DNA of 6,155 bases from Armatimonadaceae bacterium (GCA_030446525.1 JAUJNC010000219.1:1-6155), one strand, 5' to 3'; positions 1 to 5,813 are shown, counted from the stretch's first letter. Made by a program: numbers and translations. Notes: generated from the letters alone by a model not told the origin.

Positions 1-159
1 CCAGAACGACCCCATTCTGAGCCCTGTCTGAGCGGCCGGGGACGTTCGGGCGCGCCATGGGCTGGCGCAGGCGGGGCAGACGTTTGTTAGGAGCAGGCCC
101 TGGCGCTCCTTCTCCTTCCGCCAGCCGGCGCGCTGCGCCTCACGCTCGACGGCGAACAC
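1..159 (-). CDS. Possible partial ORF running off the left edge, unknown product
   Basis: I do not recognise this protein. The minus-strand frame is open from a TAG at 177-175 to the left edge, with a GTG at 159 as the first usual start, giving 53 residues. The first 20 residues look like a charged helix (EREAQRAGWRKEKERQ) and a CPAC pair follows at residues 28-31. The amino-acid make-up is more natural than that of the overlapping plus-strand frame, which is arginine- and proline-rich. No clear Shine-Dalgarno sequence was found. It could be the start of a gene continuing outside the window, or a relic. Confidence 0.27.
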   Translation of the reverse strand, partial: MFAVEREAQRAGWRKEKERQGLLLTNVCPACASPWRARTSPAAQTGLRMGSFW

Positions 160-242
160 GGCCAGGGCGGTGGACTAGCCCCAATACCAGTAACTTAAGG
201 CGACAGGATGCGCACTGTAGAGGGTGCAGCTGGGGCGGGGCC

Positions 243-517
243 GTGGGCGGTCCCCGGCGGCGAGGGCCGTTTGAGGGGGAAGTTGCTCACCTTGCGGCGG
301 ACCTGGCGCGGGTGCTGGCGGGGGCGGCGGGGCGGGAGGCGCTCGGCGGCGAGCTCGCCGAGGAGTCGCTGGCCAAAAGGGGGAGCCGCGTGGGGGCATT
401 GTCACGTTGACCGAGGAGCAGCGGAAACGCGTCCGCAGGCGGCCCGCTCTTCCAGATCAGACCAGCCAGGGCGAGCCCCTGAAACGCGATCCCTTCGCCC
501 CTCAAATGCGGCACTGA
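243..517 (+). pseudogene. Possible small broken ORF, unknown function
   Basis: I do not recognise this product. From a GTG at 243 (after a G-rich stretch) the frame reads a helix-like segment, HLAADLARVLAGAAGREALG, typical of real protein. At the AAAAGGGGG run (375-383) the coding-like frame changes: one extra G would continue it through TLTEEQRKRVRRRPALPD to a TGA at 515-517, for about 91 residues. Without the correction it stops at 410. The stop codon lies inside the left arm and loop of the inverted repeat at 507-540. It could equally be non-coding, GC-rich sequence that happens to be open. Confidence 0.22.
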
Positions 518-540
518 GCGGTTAGCGTGACAGTGCCGCA
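507..540. repeat. Perfect 10-bp inverted repeat upstream of the binding-protein gene
   Basis: The arms TGCGGCACTG (507-516) and CAGTGCCGCA (531-540) are exact reverse complements with 14 bases between them. The right arm ends 95 bases before the chosen start of the binding protein. No T-run follows on either strand, so an intrinsic terminator is not well supported. A dyad at this place could be an operator for a sugar-responsive repressor, or an RNA hairpin ending whatever lies upstream. A weak promoter-like pair (GTGACA 527-532, TAGACA 548-553, spacing 15) overlaps it; I give that little weight. Confidence 0.5.
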
Positions 541-623
541 CGCCGACTAGACAGAGAAGATGTGCGGCCATATGCTCATCCGTGGCGGTCTCCATAGACC
601 GAAGACCGAGTTCGCGCAATGAA

Positions 624-629
624 GAGGGG
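624..629 (+). promoter_or_regulatory. Shine-Dalgarno site deciding the binding-protein start
   Basis: GAGGGG ends 6 bases before GTG 636. It favours this start over GTG 582, which would put 18 extra polar residues ahead of the twin-arginine signal. A nearby ATG at 619 is out of frame. Confidence 0.5.
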
Positions 630-635
630 CGTAAC

Positions 636-1967
636 GTGCAGCAGCTAGGAGGGCACACAGGGCAGACGCGGCGGGCGATGCTGGCCGGGGCGGGGGCGGC
701 GATGATGGCGGCGTGCGGGCAGACGGAGACGGCGGCACCGGCTGCTGCAACGAAGGCGACTGGCAAGGCGCTCTTCTGGCAGTGGGGCGCCGTCTACGTG
801 GACGGCTTCCAGACGCTGGTCAACGAGTTCAACGAGAAGAAGACGGGCGTCACCGTGGAGTTCGATCCCGGCGTCAGCTCGGGGTACTGGGACAAGCTCA
901 CCGCCGCCATGGCGGGCAACGTGGGACCGGACGTGTTCCTGATGAACACCAATGCCCGCACGTGGGCCACCCAGGGCCAGCTGCGCGCCGTCGACGATCT
1001 CGTCAAGAAGGACAAGGCGGCGCAGGACGCCAGCGGGGCCACGCTCAAGGCATTCAAGGAGTGGTACGACCTGGGCGGCAAGCAGATGGGCTGGCCGTGG
1101 GACTACTCCACCATCCTCACCATGTACAACGTCGGCTACCTCAAGGAAGCCGGGCTCAAGCTGCCTTCCGAGCTGGGCGACAAGTGGGACTGGAACACCT
1201 TCCGGGACTACGGCCAGAAGCTCAACAAGCCGGGGCAGCGCTGGGGCACGTTCTCCGAGGCCAGCTACGAGACCGGCTGGCTGAACTTCGTCCGCGCCAA
1301 CGGCGGCGACTACTTCACCGAGGACCGCAAGCGCTGCATCCTCGGCGATCCAAAGTGCGTCGAGGCGATGGAGTACCTCGTCGGCCTGGTGCAGAAGGAC
1401 CGCTACGCCCCCACGCGCGACGAGGCATCGGCCGCCACCGGCAAGGTGAACATGTTCATCAACGGCCAGCTCGCCATGGGCACCTACGGCGACTGGAGCA
1501 TGACCGACGTGGTGAAGAAGGCGAGCGCGAACCTCGAATGGGACGTGGCGCCCATCCCGTTCAAGAACGGCAAGACGGGCAACTCGGCCAACCTGCGCGG
1601 GCTGGTGATCAGCTCGCAGAGCAGGAACCACGAGCAGGCCTTCGAGTGGATGAAGTTCCTGCTCACCAAGCCGGTGCAGGACCGCGTGCCGAAGCTCTTC
1701 GGGGAGGTGCCGGCGCGGCTCGATTCGGCCAACGAGGTGTACGCCAGCGCCGACAAGGCGGGGCCGCCCAAGGGGCGCGCGAGTCTCAAGCCGGCGATCG
1801 CGGCCACCAAGGCGCTGCCGGCGCTGGACAAGATCCCGCCCGCGGACTTCCACGGCATCTCCACGCCGCTGATCAACGACGCCTGGGACGGCAAGATCTC
1901 CGTCAGAGAGGCGCTCACCAAGGCGCAGAACGAGATCAACGCCCTCATCCAGCAGCGGGGCGGGTAG
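636..1967 (+). CDS. Extracellular solute-binding lipoprotein of a sugar-type ABC transporter (family 1)
   Basis: This is a complete periplasmic or membrane-anchored substrate-binding protein of 443 residues, of the size usual for MalE/UgpB-like carbohydrate binders. GTG 636 was chosen because GAGGGG lies 6-7 bases upstream; an earlier in-frame GTG at 582 lacks such a site. Residues 11-16 read TRRAML, a twin-arginine signature, followed by an Ala/Met-rich stretch and a lipobox-like MAAC with the lipid-accepting Cys at 27, then a Thr/Ala-rich linker. The mature part shows family hallmarks: FQTLVNEFNEKKTGVTVEF near the start, GPDVFLMNT, GWPWDYSTILTMYNVGYLKEAG, a W-rich middle (GDKWDWNTFRDYGQKL), FINGQLAMGTYGDWS, and a C-terminal helix EALTKAQNEINALIQQ. 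The specific sugar cannot be told. The usual permease genes do not follow: the next unit is a Tn3-type remnant reading the other way. An orphan binding protein, or one parted from its operon by the insertion, both fit. Confidence 0.93.
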   Translation: MQQLGGHTGQTRRAMLAGAGAAMMAACGQTETAAPAAATKATGKALFWQWGAVYVDGFQTLVNEFNEKKTGVTVEFDPGVSSGYWDKLTAAMAGNVGPDVFLMNTNARTWATQGQLRAVDDLVKKDKAAQDASGATLKAFKEWYDLGGKQMGWPWDYSTILTMYNVGYLKEAGLKLPSELGDKWDWNTFRDYGQKLNKPGQRWGTFSEASYETGWLNFVRANGGDYFTEDRKRCILGDPKCVEAMEYLVGLVQKDRYAPTRDEASAATGKVNMFINGQLAMGTYGDWSMTDVVKKASANLEWDVAPIPFKNGKTGNSANLRGLVISSQSRNHEQAFEWMKFLLTKPVQDRVPKLFGEVPARLDSANEVYASADKAGPPKGRASLKPAIAATKALPALDKIPPADFHGISTPLINDAWDGKISVREALTKAQNEINALIQQRGG

Positions 1968-1988
1968 TCCGCGAGTGCTGTGCTGCGT

Positions 1989-2028
1989 GGGGTGTGAGGA
2001 ACATCCGACCCGAAAGTAGCGCTACGCT
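1989..2028. repeat. Candidate Tn3-family terminal inverted repeat (single end)
   Basis: Read on the plus strand, this stretch opens with GGGGT and closes with CTACGCT. Tn3-family ends are about 38 bp, begin GGGG, often carry a GAAA-type centre and finish near ACGCTAAG; here CCGAAAG sits in the middle and TACGCT at the inner end. It lies 21 bases after the binding-protein stop and on the side where the transposase-recombinase unit ends, the expected place. The partner end is not present because the transposase is truncated, so no pair or target duplication can be shown. A perfect GTAGCGCTAC palindrome lies inside it (2016-2025). Confidence 0.4.
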
Positions 2029-2049
2029 GTTCAGTTTGTTGAACACCGT
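2024..2049. repeat. Palindromic site resembling a tyrosine-recombinase core
   Basis: The left arm ACGCTGTTCA (2024-2033) and right arm TGAACACCGT (2040-2049) pair at 9 of 10 positions around a 6-bp centre GTTTGT. Tyrosine recombinases such as XerCD or TnpI use two inverted arms of about 9-12 bp around a 6-8 bp strand-exchange region, so the geometry fits. It lies 63 bases past the stop of the recombinase gene and overlaps the inner end of the terminal-repeat candidate. The alternative, a transcription terminator, is weaker because no T-run follows on either strand. Function is inferred from structure and position only. Confidence 0.42.
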
Positions 2050-2093
2050 CCCCGCCGCGCCGCATAGGCCCTGAGCTAGGGATCGTGCGACCA

Positions 2094-2108
2094 GGGGCAA
2101 AGTACCCC
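2094..2108. repeat. Short dyad after the recombinase stop
   Basis: GGGG (2094-2097) and CCCC (2105-2108) flank a 7-base loop directly downstream of the minus-strand stop at 2113, next to a CCCCGGGG palindrome (2105-2112). A second imperfect dyad, CCCT...AGGG, lies at 2069-2081. These could form transcript-end hairpins or accessory binding sites; neither is followed by a T-run. Confidence 0.22.
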
Positions 2109-2112
2109 GGGG

Positions 2113-2846
2113 CTACACCGGGAAGCGCCCGATGGCCCGGTCGTACTCGGCCTGGGCGTCCTGGATCGCCAGCCGGGAGTAGATCTCCAGCGACTGCCGG
2201 CTGGCGTGCCCCGAGTAGGGCTGGATCAGCGCGTCGTCGATGCCCTGCTTCTTGAGCCAGGTCAGCAGGAAGTGGCGCAGCCGGTGGGGCGAGATCGGCT
2301 GGGCGTGGCCGGCCGCTTGGGCGTAGCGCGCCAGGAGCTTGCGGACGCCCCGGTCGCTGTAGGGGCGCTTCCAGCTCGACTCGAACAGGTCGCCCCCCGC
2401 CGGGTCATCCCCGCCGCGTGCAGCGCGAGGGTTTCCTTGAACGCGGCGGGGAAGGGCACGACGCGGTCCTTGCCGCCCTTGCCGGCCGTGACGCGGAGCT
2501 GGCAGCGGTCGAGATCGACCGCCTCCAGCCGGAGGGCGACGAGCTCGCTCACCCGCACGCCGGTGTAGAGCAGCGTCTTGATCAGCACGACGTCGCCCAT
2601 CCGCCGCCCCCGCCAGACCGCCTCGTAGAAGCGGCGGATCCCGTCCTCGGTGGGGACGACCGGCAGGCGCTCGGGGGGGCGGGCCACGGCGACGCCCAAC
2701 TCGGCCCGGAGGTGGCGGAAGACCTCCTTGAGGTAGGGGTAGTCGGGCCGCTCGCCGCGCAGGGCTCTGGCGAGCTGCCGGGCCTTCTGCCTGGCGGGGG
2801 TGCGCGCGGCGCGGGCCGGGAGCGGGGTGGGCCCGGTTTCGCTCAC
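2113..2846 (-). pseudogene. Tyrosine recombinase coupled to the Tn3 transposase, one homopolymer frameshift
   Basis: This is a site-specific tyrosine recombinase, probably the element's cointegrate resolvase or integrase. It starts at GTG 2846, sharing GTGA with the transposase stop, with GGAG 8 bases upstream. The frame breaks at a C6 run (2393-2398; G6 on the coding strand); one extra G restores 244 codons ending in TAG at 2115-2113. With that correction all catalytic residues are visible: Arg98 (TGVRVSEL), Lys123 (AGKGGKDR), His188/Arg191 (SPHRLRHF), His214 (YSGHAS) and the Tyr223 nucleophile (EIYSR). The N-terminal DNA-binding arm is only ~65 residues, shorter than the ~100 usual for XerC/D. 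Tn4430-type elements use a TnpI tyrosine recombinase, so the role fits, but the order here is transposase first. The break could be decay or a sequencing indel; as read, the protein would lack the HRLR, GH and Tyr boxes. Confidence 0.85.
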
Positions 2847-3959
2847 GCCGCCGGCTCCGCCGGGTCGTCGAGCGGCAGCCGCGCGGCGAGGTCGAGCGCG
2901 AAGGCGCCGTAGGGGGTGACGTGGTGGTAGAGCAGCGGGGTGAGCGCCCGCCAGTCGGCCGGCGTCATCTGGTCCGCCCAGTCCGGCGCCGCCAGGAGGC
3001 GTTGGAGCATCAGCACGTTCACGAACTCGAGCGCCAGCTGGGTGAGGTGCAGGCAGAGCATGGCGACCTCCTGCTGCTCCGGCCGGTTGGTGGCGAACTC
3101 GCCGCCCCGGCCGTAGAAGATGAAGCCGTTGGCGCTGTTCCAGTTCTCGATGACGTTCAGCCCCTCGTGGATCTCCCGCCGGAGGGGCTCTGACGACAGG
3201 TACTGGCACAGGAAGAGCGTCTTCTGGGCCTTGCCCAGCTCGGCCAGTGCCCGGTAAGTGGGATGCTGCACGTTGGCGCGGGTGAAGCGGCGCAGGAGGG
3301 CCTCGGCGTCGGCGGTGCCCAGGCGCAGCGCCGTGGCGTACTTGACCAGCTCGTCGTACTGCCGCCGGATGAGGTCCCAGTCGATGGGCCGGGTGAGGAC
3401 GGGCTGGAGGTTGGGGTAGGCGTCGGGCTGGCCGGCCTCCGGCCGGTAGAGCCGCTGGCGCTTGAGGTGCTTGAGGCGCGGCAGGAGCCGGAAGCCGAGC
3501 AGCCGCGTGAAGGCGAAGGCGACCTCCGACTGGCCGTGGCTGTCCACGTAGTGCTTCTCCACCGTCATCTGGGTGCAGTGGCGCAGCACGCCCTCGATCA
3601 TGGCGGCGACCTCCGAGGAGGAGCAGGCCTCCAGCTGGGAGTGGATGCAGACCGCCCGGCGCTCCACGTGCCAGGAGATCATCACCCCCGGCCCTCGGTA
3701 GCGCACGTGCCACTCGGTGAGCAGGTTCTGGTCCCAAGCGGCGAACTTCTTGGAGTCGGAGGCGCAGGCGGTGGTGCCCTCGCCCCAGATCTCCGGCCGG
3801 CGGGCGGCGAAGATGGCGTCGACCAACCCGGCGATCGCCCAGGGGGCCCCCGCCCCGCAGGGCCTCGCGGGTGACGAAGCGCCGGCGCACGTAGCGCAGC
3901 TCCCCGTAGCTGGCGCCCGCCGCGGCGCCGCTGACCCGGCGCAGGCCGGTGTTGGTGAA
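2843..3959 (-). pseudogene. tnpA: Tn3-family transposase, C-terminal fragment with DDE triad, 5'-truncated and frameshifted
   Basis: This fragment covers the catalytic C-terminal third of a Tn3 transposase, about 370 of the usual ~1000 residues. Reading starts at [10 protein letters not shown], runs through [12 protein letters not shown], then needs a frame change within about 3844-3857 (beside a GGGGGCCCCC run) to continue as [20 protein letters not shown]. The triad is visible: Asp at 3757-3755 (ACASDSKKF), Asp at 3544-3542 ([14 protein letters not shown]) and Glu at 3148-3146 ([12 protein letters not shown]). The end, [18 protein letters not shown] then RLPLDD, is the normal family C terminus, with TGA at 2845-2843 overlapping the recombinase start. 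Upstream of about 3960 homology stops abruptly against another transposase fragment, so no start codon or N-terminal DNA-binding part remains. It cannot be active. Confidence 0.92.
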
Positions 3960-3961
3960 CC

Positions 3962-4226
3962 CCTCCCGCCGCCCCCGGCCCTGGAGGCCACGGCCCCGCC
4001 TGCCGAGGGGCCGCCCGCCTACCTGGAGCGGATCATGGCCTGCTTCGTCCAGCACTTCGACTCGATGGTCACCTACCTCGACCACGCCGGCGCCCCGCGC
4101 ACGAGCAACCACGCCGAGCGCGCCAACCGCACCTACCGCGCCGCCAGCCGCCCCCGCTACGGCTGGAAGACCGCCGCCGGCCGCCGCGCCCTGCTCGCCG
4201 CCCTGCAGGGCTCCGACACCCGTTGA
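3962..4226 (+). pseudogene. C-terminal fragment of a DDE transposase (family not assigned)
   Basis: This is the last ~85 codons of an insertion-sequence transposase, ending at TGA 4224-4226. The readable part runs from about [17 protein letters not shown] through [20 protein letters not shown] to [21 protein letters not shown]. The Asn-His-Ala-Glu-Arg stretch, with Glu at 4116-4118, looks like the helix holding the final acidic residue of a DDE/RNase H-fold transposase; endings of this kind occur in ISL3-like families, but I cannot fix the family. There is no N terminus: the reading frame to the left merges into the antisense of the Tn3 transposase, which marks a join near 3960. Another element probably inserted here and then lost its 5' part. 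Confidence 0.6.
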
Positions 4227-4273
4227 CGCCCCTTACCCACTTTGGGCCAGTCTCGCCACCGGGGCGTGCTGTG

Positions 4274-4302
4274 TTGACGGCCGGCGGACGGCCGCCTACG
4301 CT
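4274..4302 (+). promoter_or_regulatory. Probable sigma-70-type promoter for the ATPase gene
   Basis: A -35 box TTGACG (4274-4279) and a -10 box TACGCT (4297-4302) are 17 bp apart. Initiation would fall near 4309, leaving only about 13 bases before GTG 4322, so the message would be nearly leaderless. Confidence 0.5.
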
Positions 4303-4321
4303 GTGGGCAGGATGCCTAGCC

Positions 4322-4645
4322 GTGCCTGAGCAGTCTGATCTGTCCGCGTCCCGAGACGGTGTCGCCACCCCGCCCCTGCCGGTGCCCCTCACGAGCTTCG
4401 TGGGGCGGGAGCGGGAGCTCGCGGCCATCCGGGGCCTGCTGCTGCGCCCGGGGGTGCGCCTACTGACGTTGACGGGTCCCGGTGGCGTGGGCAAGACCCG
4501 GCTCGCCATCGAGGCTGCGCGGGTGGTCGCCGGCGTCTTCGCGGCCGCCGCGCGCTTCGTCCCGCTCGGCTCCCTGAGCGACCCGGCCCTGGTGCCGGCG
4601 GCCGTGGCCGGGGCACTGGGCGTCCGCGAGGCCGGGGGGCGGCCA
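4322..4645 (+). pseudogene. AfsR/LuxR-type NTP-binding regulator, N-terminal fragment
   Basis: This is the start of a large signal-transduction ATPase whose family members carry an N-terminal nucleotide-binding domain followed by helical repeats and sometimes a LuxR-type DNA-binding end. GTG 4322 gives a short polar leader, then [20 protein letters not shown] (residues 18-37) and a Walker A loop GPGGVGKT (52-59), then [30 protein letters not shown], a typical linker before Walker B. After about codon 107 homology stops: Walker B and everything beyond are missing. The frame stays open to 5524 only because it reads antisense across the sigma-factor and M41 genes; that 400-residue translation is not a real protein. 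ATG 4312 would give only MPSRA and stop. Intact relatives usually exceed 700 residues. Confidence 0.8.
4640..4645. other. Rearrangement or assembly join between two convergent truncated genes
   Basis: ATPase homology on the plus strand runs to about GGRP (4634-4645), and sigma-factor homology on the minus strand runs to about VALA (4652-4641). The two ends meet or overlap within a few bases beside a G6 run. Both genes lose their 3' parts here, which fits a deletion or inversion junction, or a chimeric assembly. Confidence 0.7.
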
Positions 4646-5030
4646 GCGCCACGCGAACGCTGCGCGCGAGGTCCGCGTTCACCAGCGCGTCGTCAAGCGA
4701 CGGCTCCAGGCCCGGCCCCGGCAGCCACATGCCAGGCGGCTCGTCGCCGGCAAGCAGCGCCTCCGGCGCGACGCGCGCCCGAGCACGGCGGCAGACGCGG
4801 ATCGCGATGCCGCGCAGCCACCAGGCGAAGGCGTCCGGCTCGCGCAGGCTGGTCAGGCGCAGCAGCGCGAGCACAAGCGTGTCCTGAACGCAGTCGTCGG
4901 CCAGCGCCGCACCGGCCAGCCGGCGGCAGAGGCGCGCAAGCTCGGGAAGGCATGGCGTCACGAGCGCGGCGAACGCCCCGCGGTCACCCGCGGCCGCGCG
5001 CCGGACCAGAACGGTGGAGGCCTCGCTCAC
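4640..5030 (-). pseudogene. ECF-type RNA polymerase sigma factor, truncated before sigma-4
   Basis: This is a sigma-70 family extracytoplasmic-function factor, which would direct RNA polymerase to its own promoters. It starts at GTG 5030, sharing GTGA with the M41 stop, and has no close Shine-Dalgarno of its own, so translation is probably coupled. Residues 18-40 give the region 2.1 helix ([20 protein letters not shown]). Residues 43-78 give region 2.2-2.4 ([17 protein letters not shown], then [18 protein letters not shown]). A linker follows to RSVRVALA at 123-130. This is where sigma-4, needed for -35 recognition, should begin; instead the sequence crosses a join at about 4640 and reads antisense ATPase DNA to a stop at 4389 (213 codons in all). 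As it stands it should not work as a normal sigma factor. The family call is firm; the subgroup is unknown. Confidence 0.82.
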
Positions 5031-5545
5031 TTGGTGAGTATCGCTTCGATCTCCTCGGCGTCGAGCGACGTGCGGCGCAGCAGCTCTTGCGCGAGCGACT
5101 CGAGCCGCTGCCAGTTCGTCGCGTCGCGCAGGCGGTCGCGCACCCGCTCCCACCTGGCGTCTATCAGTGCACCCGCCTCATTCGAGTCGAAGCCCGCCGC
5201 TGCGACCTCACGAAATGCTTGGTCGTAGTCGACTCGCGCCCCCGCCGTCGCCACGTCCTCCGCCGTGCCGTGAAGCGCACTCGCGACGTCGCCCGCCACG
5301 AGCACGGCGACGAGGTTCCCGAGCCCGATCTTGCTCTCGCCCGCGCGGCGCGGCGCCGTGTGCGTCCCGCGGCGCGGGTCGGATCGCTCGATGCTCAGGC
5401 GGGTGACGGTGCCGCCCTGAAGATGGTGGATGACGGCGTGGCCCGCCTCGTGGTAGGCCATGTCCTCGTCGCTGAACTGCGCGAGATGGTCCTGGGCGGC
5501 GCGGGCGGCGCGGGCGGACGGTGACTGGGGCGTTTGGCTGGTCAT
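5027..5545 (-). CDS. Stand-alone M41 (FtsH-type) zinc metallopeptidase domain protein
   Basis: This 172-residue protein corresponds to only the peptidase domain of FtsH: no transmembrane segment, no AAA+ ATPase. ATG 5545 was chosen because AAGGAG lies 6 bases upstream; an in-frame ATG at 5572 lacks such a site. Residues 26-38 read [13 protein letters not shown], giving zinc ligands His32 and His36 and catalytic Glu33. Asp106 in [12 protein letters not shown] aligns by spacing with the third FtsH ligand (NDLxxA-type helix), and [17 protein letters not shown] matches the preceding helix. The end, [23 protein letters not shown], resembles the FtsH C terminus. The gap between HEAGH and the helix is shorter than in FtsH. 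It is cytosolic by sequence and should cleave folded-out or partner proteins without its own unfoldase. It overlaps the ECF sigma gene by 4 bases, suggesting a shared control circuit; substrate unknown. Confidence 0.85.
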   Translation of the reverse strand: MTSQTPQSPSARAARAAQDHLAQFSDEDMAYHEAGHAVIHHLQGGTVTRLSIERSDPRRGTHTAPRRAGESKIGLGNLVAVLVAGDVASALHGTAEDVATAGARVDYDQAFREVAAAGFDSNEAGALIDARWERVRDRLRDATNWQRLESLAQELLRRTSLDAEEIEAILTK

Positions 5546-5551
5546 GGTGCG

Positions 5552-5568
5552 CTCCTTCTGTAGAGGAG
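5552..5568 (-). promoter_or_regulatory. Hairpin that could mask the M41 ribosome-binding site
   Basis: On the minus-strand transcript CTCCT (5568-5564) can pair with AGGAG (5556-5552) across a 7-base loop. The second arm is the Shine-Dalgarno site for ATG 5545. A 5-bp stem is weak, so this is only a possible translational brake. Confidence 0.3.
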
Positions 5569-5597
5569 TCACGCCAGACCCGTTCTGGGTTACCCGG

Positions 5598-5792
5598 TCA
5601 GACGACTTCGATCCGGACCGGCCGCTCCTCGCTTAACGGGAACTCTGTCGGAAATGATGTCGGCCCCCCGAGTTCGTCCAGGAGCTCTCCGAGTCCTGCG
5701 ACGTCGAGGAGGTGTAGCACGGGCGCGGAATGGGACCTCGCCTGGGTGCCCTTGACTTCGAGGACAAGCGCAGCGCACGAGCACCGGCGACT
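5598..5792 (-). CDS. Coding-like stretch of unknown function, probably a gene's C-terminal end
   Basis: I do not recognise this product. The frame is open from after TGA 5795-5793 to TGA 5600-5598 (64 codons). It has strong G/C preference at third positions and natural composition, for example LHLLDVAGLGELLDEL followed by an end FPLSEERPVRIEVV. The two other minus-strand frames here are arginine- or serine-rich and look like shadows. The only usual start is GTG 5720, which would give 40 residues; otherwise the 5' part is lost or frameshifted, perhaps joining ATG 5796 in another frame. It lies 52 bases upstream of the M41 start on the same strand, so it may share its transcript. Confidence 0.33.
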   Translation of the reverse strand, partial: SRRCSCAALVLEVKGTQARSHSAPVLHLLDVAGLGELLDELGGPTSFPTEFPLSEERPVRIEVV

Positions 5793-5813
5793 TCATCCGT
5801 CCGCGCCCGCCCA

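Larger units (their letters stand above)
1989..3959 (-). mobile_element. Remnant of a Tn3-family transposon with a tyrosine recombinase
   Basis: The unit comprises the terminal-repeat candidate, the palindromic recombination-type site, the coupled recombinase and the 3' third of the transposase. The left boundary rests on the GGGG-type repeat at 1989, the right on the abrupt loss of transposase homology near 3960. No passenger genes lie between. With one end and most of the transposase missing, it should not move unless a relative supplies transposase and a second end. Confidence 0.65.

Noticed and set aside
645..1853. Long minus-strand open frame opposite the binding protein
   Set aside because: It is the exact antisense of a well-supported gene, rich in Leu, Val, Arg and His, with no recognisable domain.
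2029..2044. Hairpin as an intrinsic terminator
   Set aside because: The inner stem is good, but no T-run follows on either strand, and the longer 10-bp arms with a 6-bp centre suit a recombinase site better.
713..2074. Long plus-strand frame overlapping the binding protein
   Set aside because: Arg/Gly/Gln-rich out-of-frame shadow of the same gene.
3263..3874. Plus-strand frame opposite the Tn3 transposase
   Set aside because: Antisense of the DDE domain; no independent features.
4226..4267. ACGCCCC/GGGGCGT inverted repeat after the transposase fragment
   Set aside because: Only 7 bp in GC-rich DNA with a 28-base gap; not convincing as an element end.
5546..5572. Upstream in-frame ATG at 5572 as the M41 start
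   Set aside because: It lacks a Shine-Dalgarno site, while ATG 5545 has AAGGAG at ideal spacing; the extra residues merely translate that site.
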